Below the pieces are notes generated by a model. That model was not told the origin of the DNA, ran no database searches, and saw nothing but the letters and a program-made list of their open reading frames with translations. Position numbers and translations under genes: made by a program. From an uncultured Romboutsia sp. (GTDB lineage Bacteria > Bacillota > Clostridia > Peptostreptococcales > Peptostreptococcaceae), in assembly GCA_904418825.1 (NCBI GenBank), contig CAJFPU010000009.1, forward strand, positions 1 to 33,754: 33,754 bases of DNA. The letters run 5' to 3'. Of this stretch, positions 17,768-27,506 are shown in pieces (within the stretch, counting starts at the first letter, position 1; each line of letters opens with the position of its first letter).

Positions 17768-19426
17768 ATGGACAAAGGGACTATATTTTTGCAATTACTT
17801 GAAAAATCCAGTTTAACGATAGTATTATTTATAATAATTACTAAAATTCAAGGGTTTAAGTATATATTTCAAAAGGAAAATTATAAACTAAAGGACTTAT
17901 TTATTATATCATTAATATTTACAGCTCTTGCCATACTTGGTACATATAATGGAATAAATGTACAAGGATCTTTAGCAAATACGAGAATAATAGCTATTGT
18001 ATCAGGTGGAGTTTTATTTGGTCCATTAGTTGGCATAACTTCAGGTATTATATCTGGTTTTCATAGATATATAACAGATATTGGCGGTATAACGGCTTTT
18101 CCGTGTTTTATATCTTCTATATTTGCAGGGTTGCTATCTGGATTTTTTTATAAAAAAATTAGTAGTAAATATAAATGGATATATGGAATAGCATGTGGAG
18201 TAATATCGGAGAGTTTTTCTATGTGTTTAATATATTTATTATCAAAACCTCACAATATTGCTATTGGAATAATAAAAAAGATTTATATACCAATGATTGT
18301 TGGTCAAATTAGTATAGGTTTTTTGATATCCATAGTTGATGCTATAAAAAAAGAAAAAGAAGAAGTAGCTGCTATGCAGTCGAAGTTAGCCTTAGATATT
18401 GCTAATAAGACATTACCTTATTTTAGATCGATAAATGAAAAGTCTTTAGAAAAAATATGCAGGATAATAAGAGATAAAATAAAATCAGATGCAGTTAGTA
18501 TAACTGATAGAAATGAAGTGTTGGCATATGTTGGAGTGGGAGAAGAAGCATTTAAATCTCCTCATACAGAAATTAGTAATATAACTAGGTGTTCTATTAG
18601 AGAAAATAAAATTTTAAATATACAAGTTAAAGAAGAAGAAAGCTCAATAAGTGAAAAAGTGAATTTAAAGACAGCTATGATTATTCCATTAATAGATTCT
18701 AAGGGAGTAATTGGAACATTAAAGATTTATTATACTAAGAAATATGATATGAGTCACTCTAAAAAATCTTTGGCTATAGGTTTATCACAAATTATTTCTA
18801 CACTTATGGAAATATCAAAAATAGAAAAGATAGAAAAAGAAAAGAAAAAAGCAGAGATCAAAGCTTTGCAAAGACAAATTAATCCACACTTTTTATTTAA
18901 TGCATTAAATACTATAACTTCATTTATTAGAATTAATCCTGATAAAGCAAGAAATCTTATTATAAATTTATCTACATATATGAGATATAATTTAGAAGTA
19001 AATGATAATTTAATAGATATAAATAAAGAATTAGAGCAAGTAAAAGCATATGTAGAAATAGAAAAAGCAAGGTTTGGAGATAAACTTACAGTTTTATATA
19101 ATATAGATGATAATATAGATGCTAAAATTCCTAGTCTTATAATACAGCCACTAGTTGAAAATGCAATAATACATGGAATAAGAAAAAATGGAGGATGTGG
19201 AACTGTAGTTATTGGAGTTAAAAAAGAAGATGGATATACTAAAGTATGGGTAGAAAATGATGGTATAACTATAGATTTTGATATAATAGAAAGAGTGTAT
19301 AGTGGGAAGATGCCTGAAAATAAAATAGGACTTTACAATGTACATCTAAGATTAAAATTAATATACGGACAAGGTTTAAATATATATAGATTAGAACCTG
19401 GAACTAGAATGGAATTTTATATATAG
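17768..19426 (+). CDS. LytS-family sensor histidine kinase (5TMR_LYT, GAF-like, HisKA_7TM/HATPase)
   Basis: NTRIIAIVSGGVLFGPLVGITSGIISGFHRY (LytS-YhcK membrane domain); LQRQINPHFLFNALNTITSFIRINPDKARNLIINLSTYMRYNL; PSLIIQPLVENAIIHGI. Confidence 0.94.
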   Translation: MDKGTIFLQLLEKSSLTIVLFIIITKIQGFKYIFQKENYKLKDLFIISLIFTALAILGTYNGINVQGSLANTRIIAIVSGGVLFGPLVGITSGIISGFHRYITDIGGITAFPCFISSIFAGLLSGFFYKKISSKYKWIYGIACGVISESFSMCLIYLLSKPHNIAIGIIKKIYIPMIVGQISIGFLISIVDAIKKEKEEVAAMQSKLALDIANKTLPYFRSINEKSLEKICRIIRDKIKSDAVSITDRNEVLAYVGVGEEAFKSPHTEISNITRCSIRENKILNIQVKEEESSISEKVNLKTAMIIPLIDSKGVIGTLKIYYTKKYDMSHSKKSLAIGLSQIISTLMEISKIEKIEKEKKKAEIKALQRQINPHFLFNALNTITSFIRINPDKARNLIINLSTYMRYNLEVNDNLIDINKELEQVKAYVEIEKARFGDKLTVLYNIDDNIDAKIPSLIIQPLVENAIIHGIRKNGGCGTVVIGVKKEDGYTKVWVENDGITIDFDIIERVYSGKMPENKIGLYNVHLRLKLIYGQGLNIYRLEPGTRMEFYI

Positions 19427-19436
19427 GGGAGATATT

Positions 19437-20186
19437 ATGAAGGCAATTATAGTAGAAGATGAATTTCCAGCAAGAGAAGAATTAAAGTATTTTATAAAGA
19501 ATTTTAGTAAGATTGAAATACTAAATGAGTTTGATAATGGAGTAGAAGTATTAAAATTTATACAGGAAAATGTAGTAGATGTAATATTTTTAGATATAAA
19601 TATTCCATTATTAGATGGAATGCTACTTGCGAGAACTATAAATAATTTTAAGGTTAAGCCTAAAATAGTATTTATAACAGCATATAAAGAACATGCCGTA
19701 GATGCATTTGAACTAGAAGCTTTTGATTATATATTAAAGCCATACTCTGATGATAGGATAATATCTATGTTAAATAAACTAGAAAAAAGCTACTCTAGTA
19801 ATATAAGTATAGATAACAAGTTAGAAGAAGAAAAAAAGTTTGTTCAAAAATCAAAAGCTTCAAGTATTAGTTTATGGAAAAATGATAAGTTAAGAGTAGT
19901 AAATATAAAAGATATATATTACTGTGAAGCTAGAGAAAGAGAAACTATAGTATATACAAAAGATAGTGAATATATCGTAAAAGAATCTATAAAAGAATTT
20001 GAAAAAAATTTAGATACAAACCTATTTTTTAAAACACACAGGTCTTATATAGTAAATATATCCAAGATAAATGAAATAATACCTTGGTTTAATAATACGT
20101 ATAAATTAAAGTTAGATGATATAAATTCAGAAATACCTGTTAGTAGAAGTAAAATTAAAGATTTTAGAATAATTATGAACATATAA
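19437..20186 (+). CDS. LytTR-family response regulator
   Basis: Receiver KAIIVEDEFPAREELKYFI...DVIFLDINIPLLDGM...FITAYKEHAVDAFELEAFDYILKPYSDDRI; LytTR domain DIYYCEARERETIVYTKDSEYIVKESIKEFEKNL...FFKTHRSYIVNISKI. Confidence 0.95.
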   Translation: MKAIIVEDEFPAREELKYFIKNFSKIEILNEFDNGVEVLKFIQENVVDVIFLDINIPLLDGMLLARTINNFKVKPKIVFITAYKEHAVDAFELEAFDYILKPYSDDRIISMLNKLEKSYSSNISIDNKLEEEKKFVQKSKASSISLWKNDKLRVVNIKDIYYCEARERETIVYTKDSEYIVKESIKEFEKNLDTNLFFKTHRSYIVNISKINEIIPWFNNTYKLKLDDINSEIPVSRSKIKDFRIIMNI

Positions 20187-20221
20187 ATGCATTTAATGTA
20201 GTAAATAATGCATTTCATGTA
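20187..20221 (+). promoter_or_regulatory. Pair of direct repeats, candidate LytTR operator for cstA
   Basis: ATGCATTTAATGTA (20187-20200) and ATGCATTTCATGTA (20208-20221), 13/14 identical, 21 bp start to start; TATAAT at 20245-20250 downstream. Confidence 0.6.
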
Positions 20222-20306
20222 AAAAAACTAAATTAAACACAAAATATAATGTATCATACTAAATGAAATAATAATTGATACTTAAATTAATAAAGGAGAA
20301 GACGGT

Positions 20307-21740
20307 ATGATAACATTTATATCTTGTTTAGCAATTTTAATAATTGGCTACTTTGTTTATGGAACATATGTAGATAAAAACGCAAAGTTAAGCGATGACA
20401 ATCAAACACCAGCAGTTAGATTAGAAGATGGTGTTGACTATATGCCAATGCCTTGGCATAAAGTATTTTTAATACAATTTTTAAATATAGCAGGTACAGG
20501 ACCGATATTTGGGGCAATAATGGGAGCATTATTTGGTCCAGTAGCATTTTTATGGATAACATTTGGTACAATATTTGCAGGTGGAGTACATGATTATTTA
20601 TCAGGTGTTATATCTATGAAGCATGATGGTACTTCTGTTTCTGAAATAGTTGGAATATACTTAGGTAATGGAATGAAAAATGTAATGAGAGTATTCTCTG
20701 TTATACTATTGATATTAGTTGGTACAGTTTTCGTAACATCTCCAGCAGGTTTATTGACATCTATGACAGGAGTTGATAAAAATATATGGGTTGTTTTAAT
20801 AATAATATACTATATAATTGCTACAGTTTTACCGGTAGATAAAGTTATAGGTAAAATATATCCAATATTTGGAGCATCTTTATTATTTATGGCGATAGGT
20901 TTAGCAGGAGCTATGGTAATAGGTCACTTTAATGGAAGTATGGTAATGCCTGAAATGACATTACAAAATTTACATCCAAGTGGATTATCTATATTTCCAT
21001 TCTTATTTACAACAATAGCTTGTGGAGCTTTATCAGGATTCCATGCAACTCAATCGCCTATGATGGCAAGATGTATACATAGAGAAAGTGAAAGTAAAAA
21101 AGTATTCTATGGAGCAATGGTTGTAGAAGGTATAGTTGCTTTAATATGGTGTGCAGTTACTATAGCATTCTTTGGAGAAAGTGGAGTTATTCAATCAGCT
21201 CTTGATAGCTTCGGAGGTCAATCTGGGGTTGTAGGTCATATATCTAAAGAGTTATTAGGACCAATTGGTGCAATACTTGCAGTACTTGGTGTTGTTGCTT
21301 GTCCTATAACAAGTGGAGATACAGCATTTAGAAGTGCTAGACTTACAATAGCTGATGCATTTAATATAAAGCAAGAAGGATTATTAAGTAGATTTAAATT
21401 AGCAACACCATTATTTATAGTTTGTATATTCTTAACTACTATAGACTTTAACATAATATGGAGATACTTTGCTTGGTCTAACCAAACATTAGCTACTATA
21501 TTCTTATGGACAGCAACAGTATATTTAATAAAAAATCAAGCTAATTATTGGATAACTTTATTACCTGCAACATTTATGAGTTCTGTGTGTGTGTCTTACA
21601 TATTACAAGCGCCAGAAGGATTTAGATTAAATGCTATGTTCTCTAATGGAGTAGGTGTAGTTTCTGCAGTATTATTATTTGTACTATTTATGTTAAATAA
21701 AAATAAATTTTTAAATAAAGATTCTAAAAATATAGCTTAA
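20307..21740 (+). CDS. cstA: CstA-family transporter (carbon starvation / pyruvate-type transporter)
   Basis: PMPWHKVFLIQFLNIAGTGPIFGAIMGALFGPVAFLWITFGTIFAGGVHDYLSGVISMKHDG, GFHATQSPMMARC, CPITSGDTAFRSARLTIAD. Confidence 0.94.
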   Translation: MITFISCLAILIIGYFVYGTYVDKNAKLSDDNQTPAVRLEDGVDYMPMPWHKVFLIQFLNIAGTGPIFGAIMGALFGPVAFLWITFGTIFAGGVHDYLSGVISMKHDGTSVSEIVGIYLGNGMKNVMRVFSVILLILVGTVFVTSPAGLLTSMTGVDKNIWVVLIIIYYIIATVLPVDKVIGKIYPIFGASLLFMAIGLAGAMVIGHFNGSMVMPEMTLQNLHPSGLSIFPFLFTTIACGALSGFHATQSPMMARCIHRESESKKVFYGAMVVEGIVALIWCAVTIAFFGESGVIQSALDSFGGQSGVVGHISKELLGPIGAILAVLGVVACPITSGDTAFRSARLTIADAFNIKQEGLLSRFKLATPLFIVCIFLTTIDFNIIWRYFAWSNQTLATIFLWTATVYLIKNQANYWITLLPATFMSSVCVSYILQAPEGFRLNAMFSNGVGVVSAVLLFVLFMLNKNKFLNKDSKNIA

Positions 21741-21943
21741 CAAAATAAATTAAAAGGTAAACTCATTAGAGTTTATCTTTTTTTTACATATCAATAAAGG
21801 GAGTAGATTATCAAATAAGTGAATATAGATTAGTTCAATTAATATTTAAGCATTTTGAGAAATCAGTAAATAAAAAATGAGTAAATTTTTAAAAGAATAT
21901 TTGAGTAAATAAAATTTAAAACTTTAGATATTAAGATGAAAAA

Positions 21944-21971
21944 AAGGATAGGTAAATTTACACCTATCCTT
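21944..21971 (-). terminator. Intrinsic terminator downstream of ychF
   Basis: AAGGATAGGT-aaatttac-ACCTATCCTT; on the minus strand it is followed by a T run (complement of gatgaaaaaaaggat). Confidence 0.85.
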
Positions 21972-21976
21972 ATATA

Positions 21977-23074
21977 TTATACGTTAAATCTGAATAATAT
22001 AACGTCTCCATCTTTAACTACATATTCTTTACCTTCTAGTCTAACTAATCCCTTTTCTTTAGCAGCAGTCATAGTACCAACTTGTACTAAATCATTAAAT
22101 GCTATAGTTTCCGCTCTAATGAATCCTCTTTCTATATCAGAGTGTATTTTACCACCAGCTGCAGGAGCTTTAGTACCAACTTTTATAGTCCAAGCTCTAA
22201 CTTCTTGAGGTCCAGCAGTTAAGTAAGATATAAGACCTAATAATGCATAAGAAGATTTTATTAATTTATCAAGACCAGATTGCTCAAGTCCTAATGTTTC
22301 TAAGAATTCTTTCTTTTCTTCTTCAGTATCAAGTTCAGCTATTTCTGCTTCTATTTGAGCACAAACAACAACAACTTCAGCATTTTCAGTAGCAGCGAAT
22401 TCTCTTACTTTAGCAACATATGCATTGTTTTCACCTTCATCAGCTAAGTCATCTTCACTTACATTTGTAGCATATATTACAGGCTTTGATGTAAGTAAGT
22501 TTAATGAATCAACGAAAGCTTTTTGATCTTCATTAAAGTCCATAGTTCTAACACATTTACCATCTTCTAAAACTGCCATTATTTCTTTTAAGAATTCAAC
22601 TTCAGCAGCTACAGATTTATCAGCTTTAGCAGCTTTAGTTGATTTTTGTATTCTTCTATCTAATATTTCTATGTCAGAGAATATTAATTCTAAGTTTATA
22701 GTTTCTATATCTCTTAAAGGATCAACAGAACCATCAACATGAACTACATTTCCATCTTCGAAACATCTAACAACGTGAACTATAGCATCAACTTCTCTTA
22801 TATGAGATAAGAATTTATTTCCTAAACCTTCACCTTTAGAAGCTCCTCTAACAAGTCCAGCTATATCGCAGAATTCTATAGCTGTAGGAACTATTTTTTT
22901 TGAGTCATATAATTCTCTTAACTTTTCTAATCTCTCATCTGGAACAGAAACAACACCAACGTTTGGCTCTATTGTACAGAAAGGATAGTTTGCAGATTCT
23001 GCACCTGCTTGCGTTATTGCATTAAATAGTGTACTTTTACCTACATTTGGTAAACCAACTATACCTAATTTCAT
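21977..23074 (-). CDS. ychF: Redox-regulated ATPase YchF (Obg-like GTP-binding protein)
   Basis: MKLGIVGLPNVGKSTLFNAITQAGAESANYPFCTIEPNVGVV, VDIAGLVRGASKGEGLGNKFL-type G3 region, C-terminal TGS domain. The start is the ATG at 23074 with RBS AGAGAGGA; the ORF-track start is upstream. Confidence 0.96.
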   Translation of the reverse strand: MKLGIVGLPNVGKSTLFNAITQAGAESANYPFCTIEPNVGVVSVPDERLEKLRELYDSKKIVPTAIEFCDIAGLVRGASKGEGLGNKFLSHIREVDAIVHVVRCFEDGNVVHVDGSVDPLRDIETINLELIFSDIEILDRRIQKSTKAAKADKSVAAEVEFLKEIMAVLEDGKCVRTMDFNEDQKAFVDSLNLLTSKPVIYATNVSEDDLADEGENNAYVAKVREFAATENAEVVVVCAQIEAEIAELDTEEEKKEFLETLGLEQSGLDKLIKSSYALLGLISYLTAGPQEVRAWTIKVGTKAPAAGGKIHSDIERGFIRAETIAFNDLVQVGTMTAAKEKGLVRLEGKEYVVKDGDVILFRFNV

Positions 23075-23298
23075 ATATATCGTCCTCTCTTTTGTCAATT
23101 TTATTTATAAATTTAAACAATTTATTAAGTATTAAAATAGACTTAATAAGCTAAATTATCAAGTTTTATTTAATTATTTTGTAGACATACATTTTAATTA
23201 TACAACATATATATAATAGATGTAAACTATACAATTAAGTTAATACAAATAACAGAGACTTATTTAAAAAAGTTAATTTTTATAGTGAGGTTGATTTT

Positions 23299-24408
23299 AT
23301 GTTACTTTCAATAATTTTATTTTCATCTTTAGCATTTAGCTTTATATTAAAAGGAAGTTATGAAAACATATTTATAGTTTTAGCTACAATGTCATTTTAT
23401 AAGCAAGTAATAGTAAATAAAAATTATAAAAGTTTAATTTATGGAGTTTTGATTTCATTTATTGGAGTAAACTTGGTTATATCTTTTATATTTAAAGATT
23501 ACATAGTAATAAAAGAGGTACAACCAGTGAAAGAAAAAGAAGAAACTTTAGTTTTGTTAGTATCAGAAGGTGAAAATAAAAACTATAATATAAAGGAACG
23601 TTCAACTCAAATTTACTATGAGGAAGGTTATAAAGGCATGATTACTGGAATAAGTAATTTATACAATTATAAAAGTTACTATAGTAAATTAGGATTTAGT
23701 GAATTTAAGCATAAAGCAGAAGAGATAGCAGAAAAGCTAAGACATAGCTTAGGTAACGGTTATAGAGTGGTTAATTCATATATGTACTCGAAACCTTATT
23801 TTGAATACTCAGTAGAATCAATTATAGAACAAGGATATAAAAAAATAATAATATGTCCTTTATTTATGACAGAAGGAACTGATTATGAAGTTTTTATGAA
23901 TAGATATGAACAATTAAATCTTACATCTATGAATATAGCAGATGTTGAAGTTTTAGAACCGTTTTATAATGCAAATAATTTAGCTCAACTATATAAAGAT
24001 GAAATTTTAAAAAATATAAGAAAATCAGAAGAAGATAGTGGAGTATTACTTATTGGCTTACATAATAAAAATAATTTAGAGCAAGATATTTTATTTAGAG
24101 AAAAGATAAAGAAATATATAGAAGATTCAGAAAATGATATAGATATTCAAATAAAATTACCTCTTCTAGAAAACAATAAAAAAGATATAATTAAATCAGG
24201 AGAAGAATTGTTAGAATATGGAATAAAAACTCTATATGTTGTTGCTCCAACATCTACGATAGATACCATGTATACTAGACATCTAGTAAATAGCATACTA
24301 GAAGAATTAGATATGGGAGATACTAAATTTTACTATATAGATCCACCAGATAAAATAAATACTTTAGTTGATACCCTTTATACCAAGATAATACTTATGC
24401 AAATTTAG
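23299..24408 (+). CDS. Membrane-anchored, divergent ferrochelatase-like (chelatase-fold) protein
   Basis: N-terminal ~65 residues contain 2-3 hydrophobic segments, then EETLVLLVSEG, YYSKLGFSEFKHKAEEIAEKL, RVVNSYMYSKPYFEYSVESIIEQGYKKIIICPLFM, GVLLIGLHNKN. Order and spacing resemble HemH. Assigned by eye from motif order only. Confidence 0.55.
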   Translation: MLLSIILFSSLAFSFILKGSYENIFIVLATMSFYKQVIVNKNYKSLIYGVLISFIGVNLVISFIFKDYIVIKEVQPVKEKEETLVLLVSEGENKNYNIKERSTQIYYEEGYKGMITGISNLYNYKSYYSKLGFSEFKHKAEEIAEKLRHSLGNGYRVVNSYMYSKPYFEYSVESIIEQGYKKIIICPLFMTEGTDYEVFMNRYEQLNLTSMNIADVEVLEPFYNANNLAQLYKDEILKNIRKSEEDSGVLLIGLHNKNNLEQDILFREKIKKYIEDSENDIDIQIKLPLLENNKKDIIKSGEELLEYGIKTLYVVAPTSTIDTMYTRHLVNSILEELDMGDTKFYYIDPPDKINTLVDTLYTKIILMQI

Positions 24409-24500
24409 TTTAAATTTATATTAATCACTAAATTTATTATTTTAGAATATAAAATAGATTTAATTATAATACTTAGAAGTTTTTAAATAAATATTATTAA

Positions 24501-24700
24501 AATTTACATATATATATAAATTTAGAGAAAGAAGAGTTAAATAAGTATCATAATATATTTTATAACCCGGGAAATATGTCATTGTTTGTTGTAGAAATTT
24601 TATAATTTTACAAAATATTAGATAGTTTATGAAAAGATAGTGATAATATTGTTATAAGATTAAATAATAGAATAGAAAAATATAAAAAAGTATAATATGT
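24501..24700 (+). pseudogene. Degraded M16-family (YmfH/pitrilysin-like) peptidase remnant
   Basis: In frame: NLHIYINLEKEELNKYHNIFYNPGNMSLFVVEIL* then FYKILDSL*KDS. Resembles the M16 motif (KEDLxxxYxxFYxPxNMxLFVVGDVDPEKVLxxLEK), with in-frame stops and no intact ORF around it. Confidence 0.6.
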
Positions 24701-24871
24701 CAATAATAAGTATATTATATAATATTATATATACAGTTTAAAAAGATAAAATAAACAATATTTAAATATATATATAAATATAAAATAAAAAATAGTAAGA
24801 AAGATTAGTTTCATAAAATAGAAAAAAATAAATTATGCGATTTTTATAGAAAGTACACTAAATAGCAAAAT

Positions 24872-24906
24872 AAAAGTAGAATTATTACAATTCTACTTTT
24901 ATTTTG
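24872..24906 (+). terminator. Intrinsic terminator upstream of the PHP gene
   Basis: AAAAGTAGAATT-attac-AATTCTACTTTT then ATTTTGTT. Confidence 0.85.
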
Positions 24907-24949
24907 TTATAATATTATAATAAAAATTATATATATGGAGGGAGTACAT

Positions 24950-25729
24950 ATGATAGATATTCATTGTCATGTTGTTCCAAATATTGATGATGGGGCAAAA
25001 GATTTAGAAGATGCTTTAGAAATGGCTAGAATTGCATATAATGAAGGTATAAGAAAGATAGTTAATACATCTCATTATCATCCTAGCTTTGAATATAAAA
25101 AAGGAAATGAACTTCTTGAAGATATAAAAGAGTTTAATAACATACTTAAATCAAATAATATAAATATAGAAATATATATAGGAAATGAACTTTATTATAG
25201 TGAAGATATGATAGATATTATAGAACAAAAAGAGTTTTATACATTGAATAATAGTAAATACTTATTAATAGAATTTCCACCGATTAGATTTCCTAAAAAC
25301 TTAGTAGATATAATATATGAAATCAAGATAAGAGGCTATATACCAATATTAGCTCATGTTGAACGATACAAGGAAGTACAGGAAAATGTAAACTTAATTT
25401 ATGATTGCATAAATGAAGGAGCTTTAATTCAAGTTAATTCATCAAGTATAATTGGTAAAAATGGAAAAGAGGCCAAAAGAGTAAGTCAAATATTACTAGA
25501 TAATAATATGGTACATTTTATAGCTACAGATGCTCATAGTAGTCAAAGGAGAAGACCTATGATTAAAGAGACCTATGATTATGTATGTAGCAAATATGGA
25601 GATAAAACTGCTGAGATCTTATTTATTGAAAACCCAAGTAAAGTAATATTAAATGAAGATATAAATATAAAGTCTCCTATAAAATATAATAAGCCTAAGG
25701 GTTTTTTACAAAAATTATTTAAAAAGTAG
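24950..25729 (+). CDS. PHP-domain protein, CpsB/YwqE-type tyrosine-protein phosphatase
   Basis: MIDIHCHVVPNIDDGAKDLEDALEMARIAYNEGIRKIVNTSHYHP, GYIPILAHVERYKEVQENV, VHFIATDAHSSQRRRP. The start at 24950 follows the GGAGGG RBS. Confidence 0.9.
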   Translation: MIDIHCHVVPNIDDGAKDLEDALEMARIAYNEGIRKIVNTSHYHPSFEYKKGNELLEDIKEFNNILKSNNINIEIYIGNELYYSEDMIDIIEQKEFYTLNNSKYLLIEFPPIRFPKNLVDIIYEIKIRGYIPILAHVERYKEVQENVNLIYDCINEGALIQVNSSSIIGKNGKEAKRVSQILLDNNMVHFIATDAHSSQRRRPMIKETYDYVCSKYGDKTAEILFIENPSKVILNEDINIKSPIKYNKPKGFLQKLFKK

Positions 25730-25740
25730 GAGGTATAGGA

Positions 25741-26490
25741 ATGGATAAGGTTGCATTTAGTATATTTGGAATAGATGTTATGTGGTATGGAATACTTATG
25801 GCATTAGGTATGATATTAGGAACAATAATAGCATTAAAAGAAGCTAAAAGAGTTGGAATAAGTGAAGATAGTGTCCTTGATTTAGCTATAATAGCTATAC
25901 CTATGGGACTTCTTGGTGCTAGATTATATTATGTATTATTTAATTGGGATTTTTATTCTAACAACCCCTCACAAATACTTAATTTTAGAGGAGGAGGTAT
26001 GGCAATACATGGTGCATTAATTGCAGGTTTACTTACAGGATATATTTTTACTAAAGTTAAGAAAATTAATTTCTTAAAAATGGCAGATGCTGTTATGATA
26101 GGTATGCCTCTTGCACAATCTATTGGAAGATGGGGAAACTTTATTAACCAAGAAGCTCATGGTGGGCCAACTAATTTACCATGGGGTATTATGGTAAATG
26201 GGGAAAAAGTACATCCAACGTTTTTATATGAATCTATATGGGATGCATTAATATTTATATTTTTATGGATATTTAGAAAGAAAAAGAAATATGATGGACA
26301 AATTATAGTATACTATATAGGTCTTTATTCTATAGGTAGATTTTTCATAGAAGGACTTAGAACTGATAGTCTAATGATAGGATCATTAAAAATGGCACAA
26401 GTTATAAGTTTGATTGGTGTTATTGGTGCTATAATTGTACATATATATTTATCAAAACAAGAAAATAATAGAACAAAAGAAGAAAAATAA
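25741..26490 (+). CDS. lgt: Prolipoprotein diacylglyceryl transferase
   Basis: [71 protein letters not shown]. Confidence 0.97.
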   Translation: MDKVAFSIFGIDVMWYGILMALGMILGTIIALKEAKRVGISEDSVLDLAIIAIPMGLLGARLYYVLFNWDFYSNNPSQILNFRGGGMAIHGALIAGLLTGYIFTKVKKINFLKMADAVMIGMPLAQSIGRWGNFINQEAHGGPTNLPWGIMVNGEKVHPTFLYESIWDALIFIFLWIFRKKKKYDGQIIVYYIGLYSIGRFFIEGLRTDSLMIGSLKMAQVISLIGVIGAIIVHIYLSKQENNRTKEEK

Positions 26491-26503
26491 GGAGAGAACT
26501 AAA

Positions 26504-27439
26504 ATGGAATTTCATCACGTGTCCGTACTCTTAGATGAGTGCATTGAAAACTTAAATATAAAGCCTGACGGAGTATATGTAGACTGCACTATGGGAGGAG
26601 CAGGACACTCTAAAGAGATAGTTAAGAGGCTATCAGATAAAGGACTTTTTATAGGCTTTGATCAAGATAAAAATGCAATAGCTACTGCGAAGGAAAGATT
26701 GAGTGAATATAGTGATAGAGTTAGATTTATTCATAGCAACTTTGAAAATATAAAGGAAGAATTAGCCAAAATAGGAGTTTATAAAATAGATGGTGTACTT
26801 GCTGATTTAGGAGTATCATCTCATCAATTAGATGAAGCAGATAGAGGATTTTCATATATGCAAGATGCTCCTCTTGATATGAGAATGGATGTAAGATGTG
26901 ATTTTTCTGCATATGATGTTGTTAATACATATAGTGAAGAAGAGTTATTTAAAATAATAAAAGATTATGGTGAAGATAATTGGGCTAAACGTATAGCTAA
27001 ATTTATAGTAGAAGAAAGGCAAGAAAAAACAATAGAAACTACAGGTGAACTTGTAGAGATTATAAAAAAGGCAATACCTAAAAAAGCAAGAATAGATGGT
27101 CCTCATCCTGCAAAAAGAACTTTCCAAGCTATAAGAATAGAAGTTAATAATGAGCTTGGAGTAATAACTAAGATGATAGATGATGCTGTTTCTATAATGA
27201 ATGAAGGCGGAAGAGTTTGTATAATAACGTTCCATTCATTAGAAGATAGAATAGTAAAAAATGAATTTAGAGACTTAGCATTAGATTGTGTATGTCCATC
27301 ACATTTACCGATATGTCAATGTGATAAAGAATCACTTGTAAAAGTTATAACTAGAAAGCCAATACTTCCAAGTAAAGAAGAAATAGAGTTAAATCCAAGA
27401 TCAAGAAGTGCTAAATTAAGAGTAGCAGAAAGAGTATAA
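26504..27439 (+). CDS. rsmH: 16S rRNA (cytosine(1402)-N(4))-methyltransferase
   Basis: [84 protein letters not shown]. The ATG at 26504 follows GGAGAG; the ORF-track start at 26435 overlaps lgt. Confidence 0.97.
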   Translation: MEFHHVSVLLDECIENLNIKPDGVYVDCTMGGAGHSKEIVKRLSDKGLFIGFDQDKNAIATAKERLSEYSDRVRFIHSNFENIKEELAKIGVYKIDGVLADLGVSSHQLDEADRGFSYMQDAPLDMRMDVRCDFSAYDVVNTYSEEELFKIIKDYGEDNWAKRIAKFIVEERQEKTIETTGELVEIIKKAIPKKARIDGPHPAKRTFQAIRIEVNNELGVITKMIDDAVSIMNEGGRVCIITFHSLEDRIVKNEFRDLALDCVCPSHLPICQCDKESLVKVITRKPILPSKEEIELNPRSRSAKLRVAERV

Positions 27440-27462
27440 TTAAAATATTTAAAATAATAAAG

Positions 27463-27506
27463 AAGGTTATGTAAAAGAATTTAATTTTTTACATAACCTT
27501 TTTTAT
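27463..27506 (+). terminator. Intrinsic terminator after rsmH
   Basis: AAGGTTATGTAAAA (27463-27476) / TTTTACATAACCTT (27487-27500) then TTTTATT. Confidence 0.9.

Noticed and set aside
21936-22208. 90-aa plus-strand ORF overlapping the ychF terminator and 3' end
   Set aside because: Opposite strand to ychF, starts inside the terminator hairpin, no protein-like signature.
26435-26503. ORF-track N-terminal extension of rsmH overlapping lgt
   Set aside because: ATG at 26504 has a clear RBS and gives the canonical [10 protein letters not shown] start.
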